DNA from: an uncultured Bacteroidales bacterium
Lineage (GTDB): Bacteria > Bacteroidota > Bacteroidia > Bacteroidales > UBA932
Direction of reading: 5' to 3'
DNA length: 34,306 bases
Assembly (NCBI GenBank): GCA_945948555.1
Contig: CAMFBM010000028.1
Coordinates: 1-34,306, forward strand
The notes beneath the pieces are model-generated. The model saw only the letters and a list, made by a program, of their open reading frames with translations. It was not told where the DNA came from and made no database searches. Each line of letters opens with the position of its first letter. Positions within the stretch are counted from its first letter, which is position 1. Of the stretch, positions 1-7,617 are shown one piece after another. The translations under genes and the position numbers were made by a program.

Positions 1-48
1 GAAATAACTTTTCATTCTCTTTGGCGAGCGCTAGCGGTCATGAGGATT

Positions 49-1194
49 TCATATCGTAGTTTTTTGTTTTTCGGGCAAGGTCCCGGCAAAATCCAACAAT
101 GTCTTGCAGAAAGTCCCCCAGGAGAGTCTTTCCTTCTCAGTGCGGATGTTCCTCACACAGTCCTCCCTGATTTGCGGGTCGGAGAAATATCTGAGTATTT
201 CCTCCCTGATGGATTCCGGGGAGCACTCTGCCGCTACAAGTCCTGTGCCCCTGTGTCCGATGGTCTCGCGCAGACCCCCGACATCAGTCACTATCACGGG
301 CACCTCAAAATGGTAGGACACCGAACTGATTCCGCTCTGGGTCGCACTCCTGTATGGCAGGACGGCGACATCGGCTGCGGCGAAGAACATACCGACCTTG
401 TCGTCACTTATGTAATTGAGGAAAAGGTGAACCCTGTCCTTCCCGGGAAGGCCTCTGATTATTTCCTCATATTTCCCGAATGACCCGTAAGGTTCTCCTG
501 CAATGACAATCTGGTAATCGTCCGGCAGCTGTCCGAAGGCTTCAAGCAGGATGTCCAGTCCCTTGTAGTCCCTGATCAGACCGAAAAACAGGATGGTCTT
601 CCTGTCAGGGTCAAGCCCGAGGGCCTTCATCGCTTCCTCCCTTGCGGGTTTCTCTCCGAACTGGGAGTAAAGGGGGTGGTTGATGACGGTGTGCCTTGCG
701 TCCTTCTTAAGTTTCAGAAGGTCTTTCTCTACGGCCTCGCAGAGGGTGATGCAGCCGTCACTTCCCGAGAGAAAGTATTTTGTGAGCGGGGTGTCGAAGA
801 ACCTCCTTTCGTGCGGGATGACATTGTCGAGGATGGAAATTACCTTGCATCTGCCCCGCATCCTTCTCGTGACGAATCCGAGGGAGGGCGCAAAAAACGA
901 CATCCAGTATCTCACGATAAGGATGTCGGGATTCCATTTCCGGATGGCGGAAACCGTCCTGATGTAGGAAAAGGGGTTCACCGTGTCAAGGACGCGTTCG
1001 CTTTCAATCTGCGGAATGTTGTCCGTCGGGGTGACAAACTGAGTCTTTCCCGGGAAAAGCAGGTCCGGATACTGGCGCTTGAAATTGAAGGCCTTGACTG
1101 TATGTTCCTTTGCCAGTTCATCCGTCAGACAGGTGTTGAACTGGGCGATACCCCCTCGGTAGGGATAGAAACAGGACAGTACCGCGATTCTCAA
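49..1194 (-). CDS. GT4-family glycosyltransferase, TTG start
   Basis: The 381-residue protein has the two-domain GT-B layout. The N-terminal acceptor domain opens MRIAVLSCFYPYRGG. The C-terminal donor domain carries GLIRDYKGLDILLEAF, then a sugar-nucleotide binding stretch ending SYHFEVPVIVTDVGGL, which is typical of retaining GT4 enzymes. It probably transfers a hexose from a nucleotide sugar in the cytoplasm during surface glycan or glycolipid synthesis; donor and acceptor cannot be told. The start is a TTG placed directly after the TAA of the upstream OmpH-like gene and in the same frame. No ATG lies near the conserved N-terminus, so TTG is the only start giving a complete GT-B fold. It is presumably co-transcribed from the promoter upstream of the OmpH-like gene. 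Family assignment is firm, specificity unknown. Confidence 0.88.
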   Translation of the reverse strand: MRIAVLSCFYPYRGGIAQFNTCLTDELAKEHTVKAFNFKRQYPDLLFPGKTQFVTPTDNIPQIESERVLDTVNPFSYIRTVSAIRKWNPDILIVRYWMSFFAPSLGFVTRRMRGRCKVISILDNVIPHERRFFDTPLTKYFLSGSDGCITLCEAVEKDLLKLKKDARHTVINHPLYSQFGEKPAREEAMKALGLDPDRKTILFFGLIRDYKGLDILLEAFGQLPDDYQIVIAGEPYGSFGKYEEIIRGLPGKDRVHLFLNYISDDKVGMFFAAADVAVLPYRSATQSGISSVSYHFEVPVIVTDVGGLRETIGHRGTGLVAAECSPESIREEILRYFSDPQIREDCVRNIRTEKERLSWGTFCKTLLDFAGTLPEKQKTTI

Positions 1195-1815
1195 TTATTT
1201 CTTGTTTTTGTTCTTGATGTACTCTTCGTTCAGACCTGCAATGACTGTGTCGGTGATGTCAAGGGCGCTGTCGCCTGTTATGACTGGGGCTCCACCCTGG
1301 TTGGTGAGAATCAGGGCATACTGCATTGTCTGGTTGAATGTGTCAAGGTAGGTCTTGATTGCGTCTGCAAGCTGGTTCATCATCACCACCTGCTCCTCGT
1401 TGATTTCATTCTGTTTCTGCTGGGCGTAGGTGTTGAATTCCTGCTCCTGCTGCTGGAGTTTCTGACCCTGGACTTCAGCCACTGAACGGGTCATCAGACC
1501 TTTGTTGAGCTTGTCCTGGAATGAGTTGACTTCGCTTTCGAGCTTCTTGCCCCTGCGGGTGACCTCCGCCTGGATGTTCTGAACCTTGGTCTCGACCACT
1601 GAACGCAGGTCGTTGGCCATATCGTACTCCTGAAGGATGCGGTCGAGGTCAACAAAGACGATTGCGCCTTTTTCTGCCTGTATTTCCGCCTCTGTCCCGT
1701 CTTCCGCGGCACCGGCCTTTTTGTCTGACTGTATGTAAAGTACGCCGAAAGTGATTGCTGCTATCAGCGCAAGGCTGCTGAAGACAATGGAAATGATTGA
1801 TGCAGTTTTGTTCAT
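1195..1815 (-). CDS. OmpH/Skp-like periplasmic coiled-coil protein
   Basis: This 206-residue protein begins with a hydrophobic segment (about residues 8-28) that could be an uncleaved anchor or signal. A short acidic linker follows, then IVFVDLDRILQEYDMAND, which matches the start of the OmpH/Skp core strand. Residues 70-150 are a long charged, Q/E/K-rich helical region, the tentacle-like coiled coil of Skp, followed by a compact C-terminal segment and a lysine-rich tail. Skp-type proteins hold unfolded outer-membrane proteins in the periplasm. The long anchor-like N-terminus is a little different from the second, ordinary secreted paralogue at 6987-7547. The glycosyltransferase follows without any spacer. 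Family call is good; a chaperone role is inferred. Confidence 0.82.
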   Translation of the reverse strand: MNKTASIISIVFSSLALIAAITFGVLYIQSDKKAGAAEDGTEAEIQAEKGAIVFVDLDRILQEYDMANDLRSVVETKVQNIQAEVTRRGKKLESEVNSFQDKLNKGLMTRSVAEVQGQKLQQQEQEFNTYAQQKQNEINEEQVVMMNQLADAIKTYLDTFNQTMQYALILTNQGGAPVITGDSALDITDTVIAGLNEEYIKNKNKK

Positions 1816-1874
1816 TTGTATTGATTTTTATTGTTTTTTCAAAGTTCCCGGCAGCCGTGAAAGCCGACAGTCGG

Positions 1875-1882
1875 CAAAGATA
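1875..1882 (-). promoter_or_regulatory. Bacteroidota -7 element for the OmpH-like gene
   Basis: Read on the minus strand this is TATCTTTG, a match to the Bacteroidota -7 consensus TAnnTTTG. It lies about 60 nt before the ATG at 1815, next to the 3' end of pdxJ, so the OmpH-like gene and the glycosyltransferase can be transcribed independently of pdxJ. No good -33 TTTG is visible. Confidence 0.6.
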
Positions 1883-1883
1883 G

Positions 1884-2603
1884 TCAAAAAATCTTTATTT
1901 TTGACAGATAGGCTTTGATTGTTACCTCAAGTCCCATGTAAAGAGCGTCACAGATAATTGCGTGACCGATTGAGACTTCGTCAGTCCAGGGTATGTTGTA
2001 TATGTAATATTCCAGATTTTCGAGATTCAGGTCGTGTCCGGCGTTGAGACCGATTCCGCACTCTTTCGCTGCCCGTGCAGCCTGAATGAACGGTGCAATT
2101 GCCGCTTCCCTGTCCCTTTGGTAGCCGGAGGCATAGCTTTCGGTGTAGAGCTCCACCCTGTCGCATCCGCAGGCGGCAGCTCCCCTGACCATCTCCGGAT
2201 CAGGGTCAACAAAGATTGAAGTGCGGATGCCCGCAGCCTTGAACCTCGCGCAGATTCCGGTCAGGAAATCCCTGTTCCGGACAGTGTCCCATCCTGCATT
2301 GGACGTGATGGCGTTCTCGGCGTCAGGAACCAGGGTGACCTGGTCCGGAAGAACCTCCAGCACCAGGTCCACGAAAGAGGGAATCGGGTTCCCCTCGATG
2401 TTGAACTCGGTCTTTAAAGTCGGGCGTATGGTCCTCACGTCTGAATATCTTATGTGTCTTTCGTCCGGTCTCGGGTGCACCGTAATGCCCTCCGCTCCGA
2501 ATCTCTCACAGTCCAGGGCGGCCTTTGCCACGTCAGGCATATTCCCGCCCCTGGCGTTCCTCAGCGTGGCAATCTTGTTGATATTAACGCTTAATCTTGT
2601 CAT
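1884..2603 (-). CDS. pdxJ: Pyridoxine 5'-phosphate synthase PdxJ
   Basis: PdxJ condenses 1-deoxy-D-xylulose 5-phosphate with 3-amino-2-oxopropyl phosphate to pyridoxine 5'-phosphate in DXP-dependent vitamin B6 synthesis. The 239-residue protein starts [20 protein letters not shown], the conserved N-terminus. It contains [11 protein letters not shown] with the active-site His (residue 43), a glutamate-containing strand NIEGNP, and [15 protein letters not shown], the C-terminal His motif of the TIM barrel. The open frame runs further upstream to a TTG at 2672, but that codon lies inside the promoter -7 element, so the ATG at 2603 is chosen. It is divergent from nadK, a common Bacteroidales arrangement. 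Length fits the family (about 240). Confidence 0.95.
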   Translation of the reverse strand: MTRLSVNINKIATLRNARGGNMPDVAKAALDCERFGAEGITVHPRPDERHIRYSDVRTIRPTLKTEFNIEGNPIPSFVDLVLEVLPDQVTLVPDAENAITSNAGWDTVRNRDFLTGICARFKAAGIRTSIFVDPDPEMVRGAAACGCDRVELYTESYASGYQRDREAAIAPFIQAARAAKECGIGLNAGHDLNLENLEYYIYNIPWTDEVSIGHAIICDALYMGLEVTIKAYLSKIKIF

Positions 2604-2669
2604 TCCGCATTTTCCTCCCGTCATCGTCCCGCGTCTGCGGAACTTGTTTTGCTTTTGAGTTTGAAGGCG

Positions 2670-2677
2670 CAAAAATA
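2670..2677 (-). promoter_or_regulatory. Bacteroidota -7 element for pdxJ
   Basis: The minus strand reads TATTTTTG, matching TAnnTTTG. The predicted transcription start would be near 2663, leaving a leader of about 60 nt before the pdxJ ATG at 2603. This placement argues against the TTG start at 2672. Confidence 0.55.
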
Positions 2678-2720
2678 ATATTTATGTTTAATAAATGGTA
2701 ATTTATTCAAAACAGTTTAG

Positions 2721-2728
2721 TAATTTTG
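2721..2728 (+). promoter_or_regulatory. Bacteroidota -7 element for the nadK operon
   Basis: TAATTTTG matches TAnnTTTG and lies 26 nt before the nadK ATG at 2754. It also makes the upstream GTG at 2739 an unlikely start, since transcription would begin at about 2735. Confidence 0.6.
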
Positions 2729-2753
2729 GCCCCAATTTGTGAGTTGTCATCAA

Positions 2754-3587
2754 ATGAATATTCAGGTATATCTGAGGAATCCGCGTCTGGAGAGCGATCC
2801 GAGACTTGTCAGCCTTCTCGATGAATTGAGGGAAAGGGGTTGCACGGTCTCGCCTGTGTGTCTGGAAGGCAGCTGCAGGGCTTTGCCGGAGGACACGGAT
2901 TTTCTTCTGAGCGTCGGCGGGGACGGCACTTTCCTGTCCGCTTCCTCATTTGCGGCGAAGGCCGGAGTACCTGTGGTGGGAGTGAATCTGGGACGTCTGG
3001 GCTTCCTTTCCGAAAACCGTCCCGAAGTGATTGCAGATGCTCTTCTCAATGGAAGGTACTCGCTGGATGTCAGGACAATGCTTCAGGTGAAATGTCTGGA
3101 AGGCGCTTTGCACGGAACTGACTTCCCGCCTGCCCTGAACGAGGTCACTGTCCATAGAATCGGAGCCGCTATGCTCGGAGTGGATGTGTCCGTGAACGGA
3201 AAGGCGCTTCCGACCTACTGGGCGGACGGACTGCTGATTGCTACAAGTTCAGGCTCGACAGCATATTCCCTCAGTGCCGGGGGGCCCATCGTGATGCCCC
3301 AGTCCAGGGTGCTGATAATTTCCCCTATAGCTCCGCACAATCTCAATGTGAGACCTCTCATAGTGCCTGACACCTCCGAAATAATCCTCGGCCTCCGCTC
3401 AAGGGATGAAAAGGTCAATCTGACGATGGACAACAGGACATTCGAGACGGAGTCCGGAACAAGACTGTCCGTGTCGATGGCACAATTTTCGCTTAAGCGC
3501 GTCCGTCTTGACAGTTCGGACTTTATCAATGCGTTGATTGAAAAACTTTTTTGGGGAGAGGACATTAGAAATTCTACAGAACAATGA
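2754..3587 (+). CDS. nadK: NAD kinase
   Basis: NadK phosphorylates NAD to NADP, the only de novo route to NADP. The 277-residue protein has the diagnostic GGDGT motif (residues 55-59), followed by NLGRLGFLS, the NE motif (129-130), DGLLIATSSGSTAYSLSAGG and the C-terminal segment PIAPHNLNVRPLIVPD. Start: ATG at 2754 rather than the in-frame GTG at 2739, because the latter sits at the predicted transcription start. The 3' end overlaps uppS by four bases (ATGA), showing translational coupling. It is the first gene of an operon leading into uppS and then bamA. Confidence 0.95.
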   Translation: MNIQVYLRNPRLESDPRLVSLLDELRERGCTVSPVCLEGSCRALPEDTDFLLSVGGDGTFLSASSFAAKAGVPVVGVNLGRLGFLSENRPEVIADALLNGRYSLDVRTMLQVKCLEGALHGTDFPPALNEVTVHRIGAAMLGVDVSVNGKALPTYWADGLLIATSSGSTAYSLSAGGPIVMPQSRVLIISPIAPHNLNVRPLIVPDTSEIILGLRSRDEKVNLTMDNRTFETESGTRLSVSMAQFSLKRVRLDSSDFINALIEKLFWGEDIRNSTEQ

Positions 3588-4312
3588 CTATGGAGAGTCC
3601 GGTAAGAATACCGCGTCATGTTTCCATTATAATGGACGGAAACGGCAGATGGGCGCAGGAAAGAGGCAAGGAACGCTATTTCGGCCATGTGGAGGGTGTC
3701 GAGAGTGTCAGGGCGTGCACTATTGCGGCCGCTGAATACGGTGTAAGATATCTTTCCCTCTTCGCCTTTTCCGAGGAGAACTGGGGCAGGCCGGACAAGG
3801 AGGTGGGTTTCCTGATGGGTCTGATGGTGGAGTGCATCAGGAAGGAACTCCATCTTTTCCTTGACAATGACATCCGGCTTCTTGTCCTGGGCAACAGGGA
3901 GAGGCTTGACTCCGAACTGAACAAGGCCATTGACGATTGCGTGGCCCGGACATCTCACAATAAAAGGATGACCCTTATTGTTTTTCTCAGCTACAGCGGA
4001 AAATGGGACATAATGCAGGCCGCATCGAGGATTGCGGCTGATTATGCGTCCTGTCCGGAGCGCCGTGCCGAATTGGAAAATCTGACCCCGGAATTGTTCA
4101 GCCGTTATCTCGTGACTGACGGGATACCTGACCCTGACCTGATTATCAGAACTTCCGGAGAGCAGCGCCTGAGCAACTACCTTCTTTGGCAGGGAGCTTA
4201 TTCAGAGCTTTATTTCACTGATGTGCTGTGGCCGGATTTCAGGAAGGACTCCTTCCTTTCAGCGATGAAAGAGTACTCTCAAAGAGACCGCAGATATGGA
4301 AAAGTTAAATAA
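3584..4312 (+). CDS. uppS: Isoprenyl (undecaprenyl) diphosphate synthase
   Basis: A cis-prenyltransferase that elongates farnesyl diphosphate with isopentenyl diphosphate to the C55 lipid carrier for peptidoglycan and surface glycans. The 242-residue protein has HVSIIMDGNGRWA with the catalytic Asp18, LFAFSEENWGRP, and near the C-terminus RTSGEQRLSNYLLWQGAYSELYF, the substrate-binding signature. The internal SYSGKWDI differs from the NYGGR form common in proteobacteria but fits Bacteroidota sequences. Its ATG lies inside the nadK stop region (ATGA). A separate bamA promoter begins just after its stop codon. Confidence 0.95.
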   Translation: MTMESPVRIPRHVSIIMDGNGRWAQERGKERYFGHVEGVESVRACTIAAAEYGVRYLSLFAFSEENWGRPDKEVGFLMGLMVECIRKELHLFLDNDIRLLVLGNRERLDSELNKAIDDCVARTSHNKRMTLIVFLSYSGKWDIMQAASRIAADYASCPERRAELENLTPELFSRYLVTDGIPDPDLIIRTSGEQRLSNYLLWQGAYSELYFTDVLWPDFRKDSFLSAMKEYSQRDRRYGKVK

Positions 4313-4317
4313 ATGCT

Positions 4318-4325
4318 TATATTTG
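4318..4325 (+). promoter_or_regulatory. Bacteroidota -7 element for bamA
   Basis: TATATTTG, a full match to TAnnTTTG, lies 5 nt after the uppS stop and 27 nt before the bamA ATG. bamA and the downstream ompH can therefore be transcribed apart from nadK-uppS. Confidence 0.6.
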
Positions 4326-4352
4326 CAGTTTTGAAATTATAGGATATACAAG

Positions 4353-6944
4353 ATGAGACTTTGCCGAATGATTCTCCTCGCCGCCTGTATGCTTGCTGCC
4401 GTGGCCTCTGTAAACGCTCAGCAGCGGGATTCCGAGGTGACGGTGGACTACAATAATCCCAGGAAATACATTGTCGGTGGCGTGAGCGTGGAAGGCAACA
4501 ATTACCTCAATTCAGAGCAGATCATACAGTTGACCGGTCTTCAGAAGGGACTTGAGGTTGATGTGCCGGGTGACCTTGTGTCTTCAATCGTAAAGAAGTT
4601 GTGGCTTCAGAGATATTTCGAGGATGTTGCCCTGTCGATTGACCATCTCAGCGAGAACCGTGACACGGCATATTTCAAAATTTCCATAGTCGAGCGTCCG
4701 AGGGTTTCCCGCTGGACGTTCTCCGGAGTCAAGAGCGGTGAGCAGAAGGAACTGATGGAAAGGCTTAACCTCCGCAGGGGAGGGGAGTTCTCCGATTACG
4801 TTTCGAAGACTTCCGTCGGAATCATCGAGAGATACTACAAGGAGAAGGGCTTCCAGCTTGTCAAGGTGGATGTCCTGACAAAGAAGGACACCCTTGTGCG
4901 CGGAGCCATCCGTGTGAATTTTGCTGTCAACAAGGGCGAGAAGGTCCGCATCAAGAAGATCACTTTCGAAGGCAATGACAACGTGAAGGAGTCCAAGCTC
5001 GTGCGTGCGATGAAGAAGACCAAGGACAACCGCCTCATCAACTTCTTCAATTCCAAGAAATTCAACGAAAAGGAGTACGAGAACGACAAGCGCAACCTCA
5101 TCTCGGCCTTCAACGAGGCCGGTTACCGTGACGCGAGGATAGTGAGCGACACGATGTATTACATGGAACCGAACCGTCTTGAAATCGATTTCAAGATTGA
5201 CGAGGGCAGGAAATACTATTTCAGGAACATCACCTGGACGGGAAACTCCGTCTATTCTTCGGATGTTCTGAACGGCATACTGATGATCAAGCCAGGAGAT
5301 GTCTATGACGTGGTGACGGTGGAGAAACGCCTTTACGGAGGCGGAAAGCAGAACGAGTACGACATCTCGAAACTCTACAGGGATAACGGTTACCTCTTCT
5401 TCAATATCCAGCCTGTGGAACTGAATATCTCCGGTGACTCCGTGGATGTGGAGATGAGAATCGTCGAGGGCAAGCCGGCCATCCTCAATGACATCATAAT
5501 CAATGGCAACGATCTGACCAACGAGAGGGTTGTGCGCCGTCAGGTCTTCACAAGGCCGGGTTACCTGTTCCGCCAGACGGACTTCGAGAGGTCAATCAGG
5601 GAGATTGCGTCAATGGGACAGTTCGACCCGGAGGCGATTGCCGATCCGACGACAGGTTATTCAATCGTTCCCAACCAGTTGAACAACACGGTTGACATTA
5701 TTTACAACGTTACCGAGAAGCCTTCTTCCCAGCTTGAACTTTCCGGAGGATGGGGCGGAAACACCTTTGTGGCGACTGTCGGAGTAAGTTTCAACAACTT
5801 CTCCACGAGGCGTTTCTTCGACAAGTCTGCCTGGAGACCCGTGCCGCTGGGAGATGCCCAGAACCTTGCAATCCGTTTCCAGACCAACGGTACCTACTAC
5901 ACCTCTCTTTCTGCAAGTTTCATGGAACCCTGGTTGTTCGGAAAGAAACCGACCTCGCTCAGCATCTCGTTGTACTACACCCGCCAGACAAATTCCTACC
6001 TCGCCCTCGGAGTGCTGAACAACAACGAGTTTATGGAGGTTTACGGAGCGGCTGTCGGAATCGGAAGCCGCCTGAAATGGCCTGACAATTACTTTGTGCT
6101 CTACAACCAGCTCAGTTGGCAGACCTACAGGCTCCAGAACTGGTCCTACAACTTCCTTTTCGAGACCGGTGTCTCGCACAACCTCAGCTACACGTTCAAT
6201 CTCTCAAGGACATCCACTGACCAGCAGATTTACCCGCGCCAGGGTTCTGAATTCAGTTTCGCCCTGCAGCTCACTCCTCCTTACTCCCTGTTCAGACACA
6301 AGGACCACGGTGTCCTCGATGACAACGGAAACCCTACAAGGGTCGGGAATTGGAGGGACATCGACTACAACAGGCAGTCCTCAGCCTCAAGATACCGCTG
6401 GATCGAGTATCACAAATGGACATTCAAGGCCGCCGTTTACACCAAGCTTGTGGGTGACCTCGTCCTGATGGCACGTGCGCAGTTCGGCTACCTCGGCTAC
6501 TACAACAGGAATTGGGGATATTCACCGTTTGAGGGCTTCCTCGTCGGAGGTGACGGAATGTCGGGCTACAATACCTACGGTTCCGAGGTCATCTCGCTCA
6601 GGGGATATGAAAACTACTCGCTGACCCCATACACTCAGACTCCTTACAGTTCTTCAGGATATGCATATTCTGGAAACGTCTATGACAAGTTCACCGTTGA
6701 ACTCCGTTACCCGGTTGTACTTCAGCCTCAGTCCACGATTTACGCCCTGGTCTTCCTTGAGGGAGGTAACTGCTGGTCTGATATCAGACAGTTCAATCCT
6801 TTCAACATCAAGAGGTCTGCCGGTGTAGGCGTCAGGGTATATCTCCCTGTGGTCGGTCTGCTCGGAGTTGACTGGGGATGGGGATTCGATGACCCGACCC
6901 ACGGCAAGAGCCAGTTCCACTTCGTCATCGGACAGCAGTTCTGA
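4353..6944 (+). CDS. bamA: Outer-membrane protein assembly factor BamA (Omp85)
   Basis: BamA is the central barrel that inserts beta-barrel proteins into the outer membrane. The 863-residue precursor has a signal peptide ending VASVNAQ. Five POTRA repeats follow, roughly residues 30-440; typical units are VGGVSVEGNNYL, RIKKITFEGNDNV, FRNITWTGNSVY and ILNDIIINGNDL. The rest is a 16-strand-type barrel starting SQLELSGGWGG. The loop-6 motif (V/I)RG(F/Y) appears as SLRGYENYSL, and the chain ends in phenylalanine (FVIGQQF), as expected for a barrel. The plus-strand neighbour is a Skp/OmpH chaperone 42 nt downstream, which functionally fits. The start ATG is well placed after the -7 element. Confidence 0.96.
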   Translation: MRLCRMILLAACMLAAVASVNAQQRDSEVTVDYNNPRKYIVGGVSVEGNNYLNSEQIIQLTGLQKGLEVDVPGDLVSSIVKKLWLQRYFEDVALSIDHLSENRDTAYFKISIVERPRVSRWTFSGVKSGEQKELMERLNLRRGGEFSDYVSKTSVGIIERYYKEKGFQLVKVDVLTKKDTLVRGAIRVNFAVNKGEKVRIKKITFEGNDNVKESKLVRAMKKTKDNRLINFFNSKKFNEKEYENDKRNLISAFNEAGYRDARIVSDTMYYMEPNRLEIDFKIDEGRKYYFRNITWTGNSVYSSDVLNGILMIKPGDVYDVVTVEKRLYGGGKQNEYDISKLYRDNGYLFFNIQPVELNISGDSVDVEMRIVEGKPAILNDIIINGNDLTNERVVRRQVFTRPGYLFRQTDFERSIREIASMGQFDPEAIADPTTGYSIVPNQLNNTVDIIYNVTEKPSSQLELSGGWGGNTFVATVGVSFNNFSTRRFFDKSAWRPVPLGDAQNLAIRFQTNGTYYTSLSASFMEPWLFGKKPTSLSISLYYTRQTNSYLALGVLNNNEFMEVYGAAVGIGSRLKWPDNYFVLYNQLSWQTYRLQNWSYNFLFETGVSHNLSYTFNLSRTSTDQQIYPRQGSEFSFALQLTPPYSLFRHKDHGVLDDNGNPTRVGNWRDIDYNRQSSASRYRWIEYHKWTFKAAVYTKLVGDLVLMARAQFGYLGYYNRNWGYSPFEGFLVGGDGMSGYNTYGSEVISLRGYENYSLTPYTQTPYSSSGYAYSGNVYDKFTVELRYPVVLQPQSTIYALVFLEGGNCWSDIRQFNPFNIKRSAGVGVRVYLPVVGLLGVDWGWGFDDPTHGKSQFHFVIGQQF

Positions 6945-6986
6945 TGATTCCTTTTCAATTGATTATTAATTAAAATGTATTTGAAT

Positions 6987-7547
6987 ATGAAAAAGATGTT
7001 TGTTATCGCCCTGGCGGCTGTCGTTTCTCTCAGCGCTTCGGCACAGACCCTCAAATTCGCCCATGTGAATTTTAGCGAACTTGTTCAGCTCATGCCTGAG
7101 AGCGATTCTGCCCGCGTGCAGATTGAGGCAATGAACAAAGAGACTCAGGAGACTTACCAGGCAATGATTGAAGAATTCCAGAACAAGTACCAGCAGTACG
7201 AGCAGAAACAGGCTTCCTGGACTCCTGCCGTAAAACAGAGCAAGGAGAAGGAACTCAATGACATCCAGACCAGGATTCAGGAATTTGAGCAGACCGCACA
7301 GCAGGACCTCCAGCAGCAGCAGAGCAGACTGATGGCTCCGATTTACCAAAAGGCTCAGTCCATTGTGAACGACATCGCCAAAGTCGGTGGATACATCTAT
7401 GTTTTCGATTCCACTGCAGTCCTCTATATTGATGCAGCGCAGAGCACTGACATCACAGCCGAGGCCCGCAAGGCACTTGGTATTCCTGAAGGAAGGACGC
7501 TTGAGTCTCTGCAGGCTGAACTCCAGTCCCGTGCTCAGCAACAGTAA
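6987..7547 (+). CDS. OmpH/Skp-family periplasmic chaperone
   Basis: The 186-residue precursor starts MKKMFVIALAAVVSLSASAQ, a clean signal peptide. It continues LKFAHVNFSELVQLMPESD, the conserved first strand of the OmpH/Skp core, followed by a Q/E/K-rich helical region (about 45-110) and the closing strand GGYIYVFDSTAVLYI. Proteins of this family keep outer-membrane proteins soluble in the periplasm for BamA. An in-frame ATG four codons upstream (6975) is possible, but the signal peptide fits better from 6987. The short gap to bamA suggests co-transcription, and a hairpin 22 nt past the stop would end the operon. Confidence 0.88.
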   Translation: MKKMFVIALAAVVSLSASAQTLKFAHVNFSELVQLMPESDSARVQIEAMNKETQETYQAMIEEFQNKYQQYEQKQASWTPAVKQSKEKELNDIQTRIQEFEQTAQQDLQQQQSRLMAPIYQKAQSIVNDIAKVGGYIYVFDSTAVLYIDAAQSTDITAEARKALGIPEGRTLESLQAELQSRAQQQ

Positions 7548-7569
7548 GACAGGACGATAAAAGAACTTG

Positions 7570-7601
7570 CCGGGCGGCCCCAAGAAATCAGGGCCGTCCG
7601 G
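7570..7601 (+). terminator. Hairpin terminator after ompH
   Basis: An 11-bp GC-rich stem (7570-7580 with 7591-7601, one G-T pair) encloses a 10-nt loop and is followed by TTAAAATATT. The U-tract is imperfect. It separates the bamA-ompH operon from korA. Confidence 0.65.
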
Positions 7602-7617
7602 TTAAAATATTGTGGAT

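Noticed and set aside
1..48. Start of another minus-strand gene (ATG at 13-15, MKSYF)
   Set aside because: Only five codons are in the window, too few to support a call.
676..1485. 269-codon open frame on the plus strand
   Set aside because: Antisense to the glycosyltransferase and OmpH-like genes with no motif of its own.
3215..3958. 247-codon open frame on the minus strand
   Set aside because: Antisense across the nadK-uppS junction; both sense genes are certain.
6961..6986. Promoter upstream of the Skp-like gene
   Set aside because: TGTATTTG resembles the -7 element but lacks the TA at its start and lies too close to the ATG.
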